Counted from the stretch's first letter, positions 1 to 13,086 are shown. The stretch is 64,000 nucleotides of DNA from Torreya grandis (GCA_037957365.1 JARHVA010008426.1:309001-373000); one strand, 5' to 3'. Notes: generated from the sequence alone by a model not told the origin. Program-made: numbers and translations.

Positions 1-229
1 AAGTAGAGTTCCATAAAAATATGGAGGTAAAGGGTTGATATAAGTAAGGTATAATGAGTGGTTTGGGAGATGAAGGCTTTGAATTTTTTTAGGATAGGCT
101 AGGTGGTAAAACTTGGTCATGGAGGTAGTTATAAAGGTCTAATTACCACATAGAACTATGACTAAAAATATCACAAATCATCACGGTGGTTAAAGGTTCA
201 TGAGTTGGTGCTATCAAGTTAATGACAAG

Positions 230-655
230 GAATTGATACTCTTTAGCTGTGTCTATTTATCGAATTAGAGATTCAATAGTGGCCATAAAATCTACATTTT
301 TGTTATTTTCCCTTGGTATATGCTCAAACTGAATGTCAATAATATATCATTTGAGAGTGTTGACCATGGCCCTATATGGAACCAACTTGTCATCTTTGGG
401 CTAAAAATGGTTTGTAACTGATTGATGATTAACTAATAATCTCCATAAACCTTGAGATGAGATACATTCTATTGTACTACTTGGTGAAGCCTTGGAATAA
501 GTGCTTCATATTCGACCATGTTGTTAGTACAAGGAAAATTGATCTTAAATGATTAAGGTATTAGATCCCCCTGTGGTGTAATAAATAAAATGCCTACCCT
601 TGATCCATGTGCTATGAATGATCCATAAAAATATAGCTTCCAATGTTGCTTCTCA
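230..655 (-). pseudogene. Element A second RNase H (aRNH), degenerate
   Basis: This is the extra archaeal-type RNase H typical of Tat elements. The - strand reads WKLYFYGSFIAHGSRVG, then ILFITPQGDLIP, then CTNNMVEYEALI and KVYGDY followed by LIINQ. The first catalytic Asp (usual LYFDGS) is Tyr. Element F has the same Tyr at the same site. The Glu in VEYEA and the Asp in VYGD are kept. Left of about 230 only linker sequence towards the unseen integrase remains. Confidence 0.75.
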
Positions 656-689
656 AGAGGTGTGTCAATGATGGTCATTATGGATTCAT

Positions 690-1289
690 CAAGAAATTGG
701 AAAGTAAGTGGCTTTGTATCAGCAAGGGGTACTTCAAAGAGCTGATCTACAAGAAATTTCCCCTTAATGTCTTTTTGATTAATGTATTTGATGTCAAACT
801 CACTCAAAAACATGATCCATTTAGCCATGAGGCCTTGTAAAGATATTTTAGATAGTAGATACTTGAGGGGATCTAATTTTAAAATAACCATGGTCTTATT
901 ATTTAACATGTAATGGCACAGTTTTTGATCTATGAAAACCATGGATAAGTAAGCCTTTTCTATGGGTATTATGTTCATACACGACTAGTGTATGTCTTAA
1001 ATAGTATATAGAATGATTTTTCCATTGTCATTATGTTGAGCTAAAAGTGCCCCTAGGGCATTATTAGTAGCTAATAGATATAAAAATAATGGCTTTCTTG
1101 ACATAGGTGGCAATAAAATAGGTGGATTTGCTAGATAGTCTTTTAGCTATTGAAAATCTATTCAGCACTAATCATCCTGGTGAAATGTGACTCCTTTCTT
1201 TAGAAGATATGTAAAAGGATGGAATTTATCAGCTAATTGAGATATAAAGCATCAAATAGACTGGATCTTACCTTGTAAACTACAAAGCT
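690..1289 (-). pseudogene. Element A RNase H domain (degenerate)
   Basis: This follows RT in the same direction. Recognisable pieces are KPLFLYLLATNNALGALLAQ (the first RNase H strand block), then MVFIDQKLCHYMLNNKTMVI and MAKWIMFLSEFDIKYINQKD. Element F carries the same blocks at 52390-52730 with high similarity. Stops and a frameshift near 980-1010 break the frame. This is the ordinary Ty3/gypsy RNase H and should not be confused with the second RNase H that follows. Confidence 0.75.
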
Positions 1290-1965
1290 AATTTAAATTA
1301 GTTGGTGGTTTCATCTCTGTTATAGCTTAAACTTTGGCTAGATCAAATTTAATGCCTAGATGAAACATAATGAATCCTAGAAATTTACATGATATGACTC
1401 CAAAGACACACTTCTTAGGATTAATTCTAACTTTGTACTCACATAATCTTTCAAATATTTTGTGTATCACTACTGGGTGATTGGCCCTAGTCTTTGATTT
1501 TCCAAGAATATCACTGGCATAATCTTTAAAAATAGCATACATCATATCATGAAATATGATAGCCATGGCTCTTTGGTATGTGGCCCCTACATTCTTAAGA
1601 CCAAAAAACATAACATGAAAACATAATGTTCCCCATGGAGTGGTGAACACTATTTTATGTTGGTCTTCTAGTGATATTCTGATTTAGTTGTATCTTGAAA
1701 AGATGTCCATTAATGAAAGCATTTCATAACCCATTTTGGAATCAATGATCATGTCAATATTTGGTAATAGAAAGTCATCCTTAGGGAAAGATTTATTTAT
1801 ATCATAGAAATCAATATAGACTTTGATTCTTTCTAGATTTTTACTAACTAGTACAATATTGGATATCCACTTTGAGTAGTTGATGGATCGAATACATCCT
1901 ACTTCTAAAAGTTTTTCCAACTCTTTCTTTACCAATACAACAATGTAAGGATGCATCATATACAA
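1290..1965 (-). pseudogene. Element A reverse transcriptase (degenerate)
   Basis: RT copies the element RNA into DNA. Visible family blocks in order are MHPYIVVLVKKELEKLLEVG, YSKWISNIVLVSKNLE, the IDFYDINKSFPKDDF block, SLMDIFSRYN, TPWGTLCFHVMFFGLKN, and GATYQRAMAIIFHDM. The catalytic YVDD box is YASD at about 1503-1523, so one metal-binding Asp is gone. The LNPKKCVFGV-type block follows as INPKKCVFGV. A frameshift near 1670-1684 splits the domain. Confidence 0.85.
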
Positions 1966-3479
1966 CTTTTTTATTTATCAATGTGGCATTAGGATTGACC
2001 ACAATGTGGTGCAAAACCAAGGTAGGGTCCAAACTTGGCATGTCAAAATATGCCCATGCAAATATATCTACAGAATCCCTCAAAGGGGTTATAAAGACTT
2101 CACACTCCTTATCAGTAAGGGAAGTGCCTAGTTTGGTCAAATTTGGGACCCGATGTTAACCTTGATCATATCTTCCACTAGAAAAGTTGAATCATCTTCA
2201 AGGATAGTGGGTAAAGATTAGAACTTGTAGGCAATATTAGAGTCCTCTGTTAGGATTAGCTCTTCAAGTTCCCCTAGGCATGAAGAATCAAAGTCCCTAA
2301 TGGAAGGTTTGGCCATGTAATAAAAACTATTAGAAAATCCTAAATGATTCAATCAAAAACTTGTTGTTATTCAAAACTAAACTCAGACTCACAAACAAGT
2401 TTATCATTGGTGGTCTCCTAAGCTATGGTTGAATAAGGTTTAACACCCCTATCTAATGACACCTAAAATAGAGTAGCCTTTTTATTTACTTTTACCCTGA
2501 TCAAAAAATGCCTCATAGAGGTTTTCACTTTGGGACTTGAATGTTTTAATTATTTTATTTTGGCTAAGGGTATTTACCCGCTCTTCAAAATAGGCTTTAG
2601 AATCTAACTTGATTAAGAACCCTAACTTATGGTTCCCTGATAGAACATTATCTTTAAGGCCAAGAAAATCATAGAAAGCCTCATCATTTTGGAACATATC
2701 AATTGAAATATTGGATTCTTGTCGGTCCCAGTCTATTAGTTGGGGATAATACAATGGTAGTGGGTTGTGACAAATGACTAGGTTAAGGGTAAAAATGAAA
2801 TGGGTTTTAAATAGGTTGGTTTCAATTAGGTCATCAAAAAGGCTATGATCAAACTCTACTTCACTGTTATGATCTTCATCACTAGTCTATGGTGATGGAA
2901 CATGAGTAAGGTATATGGAGTCACCCCCAAGTGGTTTAAATCTAAGTCCATATGGTCCTTTGTATTTGGTCACAAAAATTGGCTCAAGTTTTCCCTATTG
3001 ATTAGGTCTGAGGCCTCTTCATTCATGGTCTTGATTCCTCATGATCCTATTGGGTATAAGATACTTTGCATTCTTGTAACAATTATCTTGGTTGTCATTT
3101 TACAACCATGATTCATCCCCTTTAAGAGGGTTTAGTTCTAGGCCAGATGCTGGTACAAATGTGATAAGTCCTTTACCTTTGCTCTTTTATTTCCATTTTT
3201 AATGAAGTGGCTTAGCTTTAGGTCTTCCAAAGGACTTTAGACTCTATGGAAGGTCTGCAATATGAAAGGCATCATGGGTCACACACTCTCTTGGGCCATT
3301 AGGTGAGATAGTAAAATGATTAAATATTTTAATAGGTGATATATGGGTAAGGAAATCAAGGGTATTAGGATCAACACAATTATCATCTAATGGATCAAGG
3401 AGTATTGATTTTCCCTTATCTTGGTTGGCCACTAGATTCATGTCAAATTGATAGTTATAACTCTTGAACTTAGCCTCTA
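1966..3479 (-). pseudogene. Element A protease-RT linker (degenerate)
   Basis: This is the long spacer of the Tat polyprotein between PR and RT. Pieces at 3507-3244, 2754-2482 and 2140-1966 all have counterparts in element F (for example 'YYPQLIDWDRQESN' against 'YYPQLMDWDKQESN' in F near 50640). The last piece ends in the DIFAWAYFDMPSLDP motif that directly precedes RT in these elements. No catalytic domain is expected here. Confidence 0.65.
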
Positions 3480-3960
3480 GGTGCTTATAGTGATCATAGG
3501 GATGCAAATCTCTTGGTACATAAAATTCTATCTCATAATGTGAGAACTTGATACATCAGTGTAATGTCAATGGGACTATAGAAATTTCATGTAACCAAGG
3601 TCTTCCCAAAATCATATTGTATGACAAATCGAGATCGAGCACATGGAAAAGTGTATCATGGGTCAAAGACCTAAGGATAACTGGTAAATAGATGGTTACA
3701 TGTGATTCTTTTTCCTTATTTTCATAAGCTTTGATGGTTATTATCTCTACTTGAAGATCTTCCATTGTATACTTGAGAAGCTTGATGAGTTTAAGAGACA
3801 CTATGTTTAGATCCAATCCATTGCCTATAAGAACATGTCTCACTTGATGTAGCTTTATGTAAACTTCAATGTATAATGGGTTACTATGCAGTGGTCTAAG
3901 GGATGACATATCGCGTTGGTTGAAAGTGACTTGTTGGGCTAGAGCTAGGTGTCCAACCAA
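3480..3960 (-). pseudogene. Element A aspartic protease (degenerate)
   Basis: This is the polyprotein protease. The - strand segment contains VLIGNGLDLNIVSLKLIKLL, where the family has an Asp-centred active site; the catalytic Asp is Gly here. Further on it reads YNMILGRPWLHEI, the usual C-terminal signature of retropepsins of this group. Element F has the matching LIDNGSGLNIVSLELI at 49552. The flanking DMSSLRPLHSNPLYIEV block is shared with F too. Confidence 0.75.
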
Positions 3961-4146
3961 ATCTTGGAATTTATCAAGGGATATGTCACTTGAAATAGTG
4001 GATTGGCTTAGAAAGTCATCTAGATTTTTTTTTGTGGATTGTTGACATACATAAAAAATCTAAAATGGATATTTTTTCAAGTGTCTTTTGTAATTGTTCC
4101 ATAGTGTCAATTTTTTTTTCTCTTGGTCAGCGTTAAATGGCTTATT

Positions 4147-7100
4147 TCAAAATTGAATGTTTGGTTGGGTGATGGGCAAACTGGCTGATGGTTGTGGGCT
4201 TGGTATGGTTATATTTGACCTCTGAATTATGATTTCATAATCAAGATTGAATATAGGACCATAATTTATAAAAAATGATGGTGATGGTGTGGGACCAGAT
4301 ATGACAAGTCTCAATTGTCTATGTACTTGTGCATGGTTACGAGGCAAGGATGAGTTATTGGTATAAGGTCCAAAAGTAGGAATCCCTATATGCTGGTTCA
4401 CCTATGTGATATCCTAGGTCAAGGAAGGATTGCCCAATTGATTGGATTTGTTTGATATGGTTAGCAATGGTCTCATCTGATTAGATTTGGGTTTAGGATT
4501 AATGGAGATGGTATTAATGTGACCTCATACAATATGACCTACAACTTTATTGTAGTCATATGTAACTTCATGATAGGTATATTTATTATTTCTATTCTAA
4601 CCTTGGTTCTGTCTATTATTTTATTATTATTGGTTTTATTAGTTTGGCCTTTGATTTTGATACTATTGATTTTGGTGTTGTACTAGTCAGTGTTGTTATT
4701 ACTGCTTATTATTGTTGCCAGTTATTAAGTTATGGAAAGGGATTTTGATAGATTGTAAGGGTTTGATTGTAAGTGGAATCACCATTGTCCAATCTTATCT
4801 CCCCATTCTCCAAAATATTCTAAATCAAATTTTTTATTTGCACACATCTTCACAAATTATGCCCATTAACATGATGAAATTCATATAATTCATTTTTATG
4901 GTAGCAATTAGGATAAGGAATGCCTTGAGGATAATGTTTCAGTATAGGATAACTAATCATATTAGTAGATATAAGTTTGTGAAACACATATTCAATAGGC
5001 TCTCTAAGTTCACTAAAAATGTAGTGAGTAAGCTGTATTCTCTTTGAAGGAGGGACTTGCAATGGCAAAGGTGGTTGTGTCTATTATAAGGGCTTAAGCT
5101 ATTGCATTTATGGTGCATGATACTACTACTGAAGAGGTTATGTGGTAGGAATGATATGGAAAGTTAGTATTGGCTAAACAAATGGTGTTTGTATCATTTG
5201 AACATAATGTAATTTAGTTACTCCATTTCTCACAACATTTTTATTATGATTGAGTTACTTTGGTCTATCTTGGTTATTGTCTTCTGTTAGTTATGATGTT
5301 TGTGCTTTGATTGGTTGTTGGTTTTGTCCATTTCCTTAATCAGTACCTTGATTTTGATTAGTTGAAATAAACATGATGATTCCTTTCTTCATAAGGGCTT
5401 GCTCGATCAATAAACCTTTATCAATGATCTCTTTCAAGGTATGTGTACACTGTAATTCTAGATGATAGGATATCTCACTATGAAATTTTTTAGTAAACAC
5501 AATGGCTAATTGTTTATCTAGTAAACTATGGGTAAATCAGCTTACAAGGGCTCTCCATCACTATAGATAACTCACAAAACTTAGACTAACCTTTTTCTTG
5601 GCTTGCATCAAGTCAAGCAAAGAAATCTCATTTTTGAGATTATATGAAAAGTGTTGCACAAACTTATCTAAAAGATCATCAAAATTGGATACTGAACTCA
5701 TGGGTAACTTTAAAAACCACTCTAAGGCTTGTCCTGCTAGACTTCTTGGGAACAACAATAAAAGGTTTATGTCACTAGCTAGCATGCAACAAAGAACTTG
5801 GTTAAATGAGCTTTGGGGTCACATTTCCATTTATATTTATCAAATTTTAGTGGTTCGTATCCTAGAGGAAATGGTATCTATAAGTGATCCATTTTAAATA
5901 AATAAGAACACACATCATCCAGCTTAAACTTTTTAGTCTATTTTCAAGATTAGATGGAAGGAATCATATTCTTCATCTATTATAATTCTTGGGATAGGAA
6001 ACTCATGGGAATGTTAGATTAAGGGGGAATATTGACTTGGGTAGATGGTTAAGTGATTGCAAGTGGAACACTTTGATTGGGGTATGTTGGTTTGGTTAGG
6101 AAACAAACCAAGAATACACATGCATAGATTAGGGTTTGATTATTGGAATTGCATTTGTGGTTGTGTAATATTCTAGTTAGGGTTGGATATGTAGACTTTG
6201 TTTTGGGGATTTTGAATTTGGGATGGAGAGATGTAACTATACTATTCCTATTGAGGTTGAAGAGGGACATATTGTAAACTAAAAGAACCTTATTGTTGAG
6301 GGGGCACTTATGAACTAAGACCCTATCTTTGAGCTAGTGGCATGTTCTACACAAAAGGTAAAGGTTTTTTTATCAATACTTGAGGAACATTATAACTTAT
6401 TTATTTCATAAATCCCAGTTGGGAAGTGAGCACATGTTTGATATTCATTATTTTTTTACCAATATTTGTACATTGTTGACTAGACATCATTTGGATTTGA
6501 AGTGGCACATTATTCTATGAGGAAAAATGTATGTTCCCTACTACTTGGTGAGGTGGAATATTGCTATTATACCCTATTGAGGTGACAATTTATTTGACCT
6601 TTGTTACATAGATATATTAGATTATGCCTATTATTGTGGAATACTACTCAGTACTTGTTGGGGAGGAGTGGGATTAAATCACATTTTTTTGTTGAGGCAC
6701 AACATTAGTCATTGGCTAGCTACCTAATATTATTGGTTGAACACTTGAAGAAGTAGTTAGTTGAGGATCAATGGTAGTAATTGGTTTAGGTTAGGACATA
6801 GAAACTCCTACTCCCTAATTTTGAGAACCAATCATGGTGTTAACTAAAGGTACACTTGCTTGTATACTAGTTGTTTATGTACTTACACCACCTTGGTTTG
6901 GATTGAATGTTGCTTGTATATTGTCCACTGCATTTTGGCCATTATTTTGCATAGAATTAGAAGATACTTTTTCTAGTTTTTGGGTATGAAAAATTTTGTC
7001 AACTAAAGTGTTCTACATGAATGGGTCTATACCCTAACTATCTTGACCAGTTAACTCTATTAATACTCTAGTTGAAGGAATTAAATCTATGAGAGTCTTA

Positions 7101-7729
7101 TTTGACATGGTCATCTAAGTTAAATTACTTGTTAGGTTCAAGTAGGTTGGGTATGATGTCTACATCTATACAAAGTGATCTTCCATGGGGTCCTTGCCTT
7201 TGACAAGCATACTAGGGTCCTGATACCTCATTTGGACTAAAGCTAAAGGATTGATAGAAGAACCTTGTTGATTATATATTATGTTATGAGGCATTATTAT
7301 TAGACATGGAAAATTCTCATGGGGGAAGTCTACCAAAAAATTGGCCCCTAACTCTATGGCTCTAACCAAAATCTTGTCTTTGTTCTATAATAAGTGACAC
7401 TCAAATAGATAAGGATCATATGTGGATGGTACAGTAACATAGTATGGTTTTTGAGGAAAAGTTTCTAAAATATTAGGTACCATGGCTAGGTATTGTTCTA
7501 TTTGTGCTTGATCCTAATCTGATTAAGGAGGTGTGTTTACCAAGTAATGGGCCAAAGAGTCTTGGTTTTGTGCCCCTATTTGAGCATTATAAGATGGATA
7601 AGCATTCATCTCATAAGCAACATTATCTGCATAAGGGTCTTGAAACATTTATTCTTATGCAACCATGTTAATAAATCCTAGATTGTAAATGAGGCCACTG
7701 AAAGTGTAGGAAAACATGTTGGGATCCAT
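4147..7729 (-). pseudogene. gag: Element A gag (degenerate)
   Basis: Gag forms the virus-like particle of the element. The frame starts with ATG at 7729 (MDPNMFSYTFSGL) and runs with scattered TAA/TAG through the N-terminal part near 7370-7170. A core segment near 5800-5900 on the - strand reads PFPLGYEPLKFDKYKWKCDP, which matches the start of the plant retrotransposon gag domain. The helical core at 5785-5561 contains LAGQALEWFLKLP. The C-terminal part near 5068-4850 ends in ELYEFHHVNGHNL, a zinc-knuckle-like site, and the same region of element F reads FYDFHMVNGHNL. Several frameshifts separate the pieces, so no single product could be made. Confidence 0.75.
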
Positions 7730-9350
7730 AGTGAATGTTTTGCATCAAAATAAAATAGAGTTATACAAACTCCAAAAAAGTGATGTCTAAAAAAATATGT
7801 TCAAAACTTGGTCTAACTTAGTCCAAAATATGGATATGTATATCCAAAAGGTGATGAAATGACTTGTGACAAAATAAGATAACATCAAGTGTCGAATGAT
7901 GCACATCTCACACAAAAAGGTCAAGTAAAAGGATCATAAATTGAAATGTCAGATTCTAGGTCAAAGTGTTTCAAATTAGTATAATATAGGAAAAATAAAA
8001 GTTTCTAGGTCTTTTGGCCAAACATGGTATCAAAGGCTGGGCTAAAACAAAGTGCATGTTCTAGGAATTTAGGCAAAATGGTGTCAAAATCTAGACTTTA
8101 AAAGATGAGATATTTAATCTAATAGATTTGAAAAAAAATTAACAAAAACTAGGCATTTGACTCTTGGTCGTAAAAACTTGATTGATACATATGAGGTATG
8201 AAAAAAAATGAATTTGGAGATAGTTTATATTCTCTAAAATAATGGCACAAATCTATGTTATTTTTATGAATAAGATAGATAAAGGTGAATGACGTAGCTA
8301 TGCTAGACAAATATTCTCAAAAGAAACTTGAAAATGGCTAAAACTTAGACAAACTAGGATTCTATGAAAAGAGGTCTATGAAATAAGTCTTAAAATAATT
8401 TAAGAATCATAATATTGATAAAATACTTAGAAGGTATGGAAAATGCTTGTTATAAAAAATCTAAGGCAAAATGGTTCCAACATAATCTTGGCAGCGTAAC
8501 ACTACCGTCCTCAACTCAAATGATACCCATACATAAAGTTGTGATAAAATCTCTAAGGCATAATTATGTTATCAAATGGATAAATGGAAAAATAAGGTGG
8601 GTAGTCAAAGTATAGGACTCAAAGAGTTAATAAACACATGAGATGACTTGAGTCATAGTAAATGATGATAATGATGTTGAGTCTAAAAATGGCCCTCAAT
8701 TTAAATTGGAAATTGAACTGAATTTAAAACAAGTCAAGTGTAAAGTGGTAGACCTAATTTAACACATCTACCTTTAAAACCTGGAAGATTCCAATTTTTA
8801 ATTTAAACTATCAATGAAGGACTTAAACAAAATGTGGCAAAAGTTCTAGACTCAAATGGATAGCATAACTATGCCAAATTGAAAGATATGACATAAAGTG
8901 TATGATGATGAATTTAAACAAGGAAAAATATGTTTTTACTTGGGAAACATAACGCTTCCTTTGTTCAATGAAATTTGGACAAAATGTGTTTAGTTATATC
9001 ATTTTTTTAAGATCAAGTTTTGGCTCTCAAACAAGACCATGTAATCTAAGACAAAGATAAACCAACTAACTAATCATCCTAAATCCTAAACTGACAAGGT
9101 ATTTCAAAGTGGGGTTAACTAAATTAATTATTTTTTGAATTTTTATAGATCGATCAAATACATATGGATTTCATGTTAGCATACAAAATAAGCACACATA
9201 ATTTGGGTCTAAATAATATGGTTTTTTCTAAAAAGGTCTTTCCCTTTTTACAACAAATACATCTGTAACTTGCTCAGTGTAGTGCGATGTTTAACATGCT
9301 CAAATTTCTAAGGCTTATCCTCTACTAACGAAGATGGTTTAACCGCTCAA
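7730..9350 (-). other. Element A untranslated leader
   Basis: About 1.6 kb lie between the primer-binding region and the gag start. No open frame or recognisable domain is seen. The stretch is very A-rich on the + strand (long A-rich runs around 8100-8260 and 8930-9010). Tat elements typically have long leaders, so this is probably transcribed but non-coding. Confidence 0.45.
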
Positions 9351-9373
9351 ACCATCATCCCAGTGATGGGACC
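9351..9373 (-). promoter_or_regulatory. Possible decayed primer-binding site of element A
   Basis: The - strand reads GGTCCCATCACTGGGATGAT. This recalls the TGGCGACTCCACTGGGGA-type site I remember from plant Tat elements, but several bases differ. It lies at the right place, between LTR and leader. Confidence is low. Confidence 0.3.
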
Positions 9374-11755
9374 CTAATTTATATACCACATTATGGATAG
9401 GGGTTAAAAATTATGATGGGAGATGAAACCCTAGGTCAAAGCTTCCATAAAGATCTCATGGGAGGTAATGAAGTCCCTATCACAAGCCAAGACAATAAAA
9501 ATAAATGATAAGTGAAAGAGCTTTAAAGGTTATTCTTAGGTCATTCAAGAGATGTGGGTCCTTGAGGAGAGCCTTAAAAACATATCTTTAACACCTTTTA
9601 CTGAGGTAACTTACAATAAATATGATTCTTTTGATCCCAAAAGTTTCCTATAGTGGTTGGATGGGAGAGCATACATGCACGATCTTTCTTTTTGCCAAAC
9701 AAAACTAATTAATCAAAGATATATTTGATACAAAATTTGAAAATGTATTAAATTTTAAATCACTTAAATTGAAAATTTTGGTGATGTTCTTTTGTCCCCT
9801 TGGCCTTAAATTTTAAACTTTGGAAAATCAATCACAAAACTTTTCAATAAAACACCGTAAGAATTTTGGTAAGCACCAAATGAAAGATTTTGATTCCTTT
9901 TAAACATATAAAAGATAGTTAAAAATATATAATTTAAGTTGAAATGGTTTTATTCAAATAGTTATTGAAAATAAAATTTCATAACTTTGTTTAGCTTTTA
10001 ATCTTTATTATGAATGACACAAGTAACTTAGAAATCTATCGATCTGAAGGCAAAACCTCAAGAAAGCAAATGTGTTAGATTAGACATGGTTAGAAAAAAT
10101 CTCAAGAAAAACTTGAAAGGAAAGTATTATAAAAATAAAACATAATAAAAATAATAATATTAAACATATTAAAACCTAAAAACAAGAAATTATAAGGCTA
10201 AAAATAAAACATAACACATAAAATGTAAAATCCCGCACATAAAACATAAAAACCTACAGTTGGTATATTTAACATAACTTTTAAAATATAGATCAGTTTG
10301 ACACAAACATTTTATAGCTTGTCAAAAACTCCAAGTTGAAAGTATATGGAAAATTTTAGGTAAAAATAGTGAATAAAAAATTTATTATATTTGTACTATC
10401 CATTTTTTACTAGATAATTTAAAATAGAAAGTGACAATCACTAAAAGAGTCATAACTTCTAAACTACAAATCATATTTTAATTAAATTTTGAGATAATTA
10501 ATATGAAACCTTTAATAAAAATTTATTTAAATTTTTTAAAAAAAATTGAATGGATTAAAAATAATAACTATTTAAACAACCATTTTTGTTCAAAGATGTG
10601 GGGTGCACAATCAGTGTCCCACCAGGCATGCCATTTTTGAACATAGGATTGCAATAGGGTGAGATTAGTATGGTGTTATTGAATGAAATAAAATAAAAAA
10701 AATAACACACTAAGATAACACCCTAAGCCTATCTCAAGGGGAGAGCATATTAACAAAACCAAATAAGAAACATAACTAGAATGCAAAGACAAAGAAATCT
10801 TCACCTTCCTTGGATTCTCAAAATAGCTTGTTGAAGTGGCTTACTCAGCTTTGTTCTTCAAAAGGTCTATTGCATTGGAGATTTTATATCCTCCACCTCC
10901 TCTTGGTACCATCATAAACATAAAATATAGCTTAAATTTTATGTTTATGACTCTTCTATTTATAGATTTCCAAAATGTTTTAGGATCAACCATGATTATC
11001 CATTTCAAGCTTGATATGTGTGGCCATAAATAAATCTAATTATGTAATTAAATTCCATAAATATCCTTCATAAATATTTGGGATAGAGAGGCATTTATGA
11101 GGCATGGGAGACATTGATGAGGTATGGGAGGGTCTTAATGAGGCATGGGGTGGATTAATCTTGATATTTTATGTATTTATGGCTTGTGGATGCCACCCCA
11201 TATAAATGATATCATTTAATGATGACAATATTCAATATTCATTTATAAAAATAAATTTTCAAAAAGCTCTATGAATTTCTTTATTAGGCTCATGATTTAG
11301 ATTAATTATCTTTTAAACATGACTAGGCAATTTTGATGTAAATTTTGGCCCTTGGTGCACAAATTAATCAAATTAGTCAAAATGTCTTATTATTGGCTCA
11401 AAATTTGATTGGATTAGAATTGTAATTTGATTTTAGATGAGTTAGAACCATGTCCCCATTTAGGATGTTGCCAATGAAAAATAACAAAGGCACGTGTCTC
11501 ATGCAAGAAATTTGGTAAAATAGAGCAATCCAGAGCACCCAGGTATATTTTGACTCAAAATAATTTGATCAAAATTAGATGCTTCATAAATTGCATTACC
11601 CCATTTAGTGACACTCTGGCCAAAATTGGCATTTGAATATAATAGGTTCACATCATTTAGCATGTTTCAATTTTTTAGGCCAAATTGTGCATTTTAGTAG
11701 AAATTGGTCAAAAGCCTAGTTGGAGGTTATCGATGGCTAGTTTTAAGTGTCTACA
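9374..11755 (-). repeat. Element A 5' LTR (about 2.4 kb)
   Basis: On the - strand the LTR begins TGTAGACACTTAAAAC at 11755, close to the start of element F's 3' LTR at 56805 (TATAGACATCCAAAAG). Shared downstream blocks include the leader text around 10760-10860, matching 57520-57660. The other end is placed only by the weak primer-binding site at about 9351-9373, so it is approximate. No second LTR of A lies in the window. Confidence 0.65.
10956..10965 (-). promoter_or_regulatory. TATA box of element A LTR
   Basis: The - strand reads CTATAAATAG, about 790 bases inside the LTR. It is followed by the conserved LTR leader that ends in exon-like 'ccaaggaaggtgaag' text shared with element F. F has the equivalent TATAAATA at 57319. 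This marks the likely U3/R boundary. Confidence 0.5.
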
Positions 11756-12533
11756 GATTCAAGGCTAGAACATTCTAATTATTGTTAGGTAAGATGTTTA
11801 GAATGGGAAATTTTAGATTGATATTTGGGATAGAGTAGGCTATTTGTCCTTGGGGTTGCATTTGATCATTGATGATCACTGCTTTAGAATAAACCCTAGT
11901 TAATAAAGTTATATCTATAAAAGATCTTTTCAAAAATATATAATTCATAGGATTTATTATATCTTTGTATATTTTTAGAGCTAAAACATCATTAAGTTTA
12001 TAAGGGTCTATGGTCCTGCTATACATTTTTTAGAACCTAGCATTAAATAACCTTATGGGCTCACTTGAATCCCTATTGATGGTGGTGAACTAGTGGTATA
12101 TGACACATGGACTAACAATTTTGCCAAACTAGTCTATGAAAACATTAGTAAAACCATCCCATCTAGTAATATAATTGTCAGGAAAATTGAGAAACCATTC
12201 ATATGCATCATCTTTAAAATTAAAGGGGAACAATCTATATGCTACATCTTCATGTATGAAATTTAGCAACCTTAAATTAGCTTTGAAATATTTAATATGA
12301 TCTTCAATAGGTACAAAACTAGTTGGACTAAATGTTGGAAAGTATTTTTTAGGATTACATGGGAGATCATGTACTACACTTGGAATGTTGATTAAAGAAT
12401 CTCCCAACCAAGCCATACCTGGATGAAGGTAGAAGGAAAGGGTACCTTTAAGTGGTGAGGTTGGCAAATATTTTGAATGTCTACACCTACCTTTATCTCG
12501 CCTAGCTCTTCTATACACGTTAATCTCTAGCAA
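11756..12533 (-). pseudogene. gag: Element C gag (degenerate, truncated by A)
   Basis: The - strand shows a retrotransposon gag core in order: MAWLGDSLINIPSVVHDLP, YLP-like block KKYFPTFSP, DHIKYFKANLRLLNF, HEDVAYRLFPFNFKDDAYEW, NYITRWDGFTNVF, RLFNARF and KMYSRTIDPYKLNDVLAL. The same blocks occur in D gag (24212-23484) and E gag (30964-29900). Frame breaks are few: one stop or shift near 12030-12128 separates the two halves. The sequence continues to the A junction at 11756 and is then lost. Confidence 0.8.
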
Positions 12534-13066
12534 AGGTTCTCTTGTCTCTAAATGTTATCTTATTTAGATCTTTAGTAATTCTATCTTAAATGTTGTAAAT
12601 TTTGTTTGAAATATGATGTGTCAAGTTAATATTTGTAAATAACAAGGATTAAACCTACACATTAAGCTAATTTTGTAAACATTTGTATAAAGAATAGTAA
12701 ATGACATTAACCTTTGACTGAGTTAGCTCAAAGATGTGTTCAATTATGCAAATATGATCTATCTTTATAAGTGTAAGCTCAAATAAACCTATATCTATGA
12801 AAGATATATGATTATTTGATCAAAATAGGCTATTCTAATGTCAAATACCATGGATCTTCAAATATTAATCTATCTTTACCAAAATCAAGCATCAAAATTC
12901 AAATAACTTTGATCTTTGTCTAAAGGAAGCACAAAGATAGGTCACATATCACAAAGAGCAATGATCTTTATGCTTCTAAGTAAAGAATAACACAAAAGTG
13001 TGAAGATAACACCAATCTTAGATCAAAGCACTAATATTAACAAAGATTCAACAAAATCATAAAGAT
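12534..13066 (-). other. Element C untranslated leader
   Basis: About 530 bases lie between primer-binding site and gag. They match element E's leader, which is split between 30970-31345 and 41814-42000. The run 'ccatggatcttcaaa' at 12848 is the same site at which H later inserted in E, so C preserves the empty site of the H insertion. No open frame is seen. Confidence 0.6.
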
Positions 13067-13086
13067 GGTATTCATTCTAGCACTAG
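13067..13086 (-). promoter_or_regulatory. Primer-binding site of element C (candidate)
   Basis: The - strand reads CTAGTGCTAGAATGAATACC. The equivalent site in E is CTGGTGTTAGAAGGAGGGCC (42001-42020). The position between LTR end and leader, and conservation between copies, support a tRNA primer site of TGGTGTTAGAA type. The tRNA is not identified. Confidence 0.45.

Larger units (their letters stand above)
1..11755 (-). mobile_element. Element A: Tat-type Ty3/gypsy retrotransposon, cut by the window edge
   Basis: This is the youngest member of the nested chain and the most complete - strand element. Reading down from 11755 it shows an LTR starting TGTAGACAC, a TATA box, a weak primer-binding site, a leader, gag starting at 7729, protease, reverse transcriptase, RNase H and a second archaeal-type RNase H (aRNH). 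The integrase and 3' LTR would lie left of position 1. The order PR-RT-RNaseH-aRNH is that of plant Tat/Ogre-like elements. Its LTR start, pol and gag match element F on the + strand. Element C's gag resumes directly at 11756, so A inserted into C gag. All coding parts hold frameshifts and stops, mostly TAG or TAA in place of Gln codons. Confidence 0.85.
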
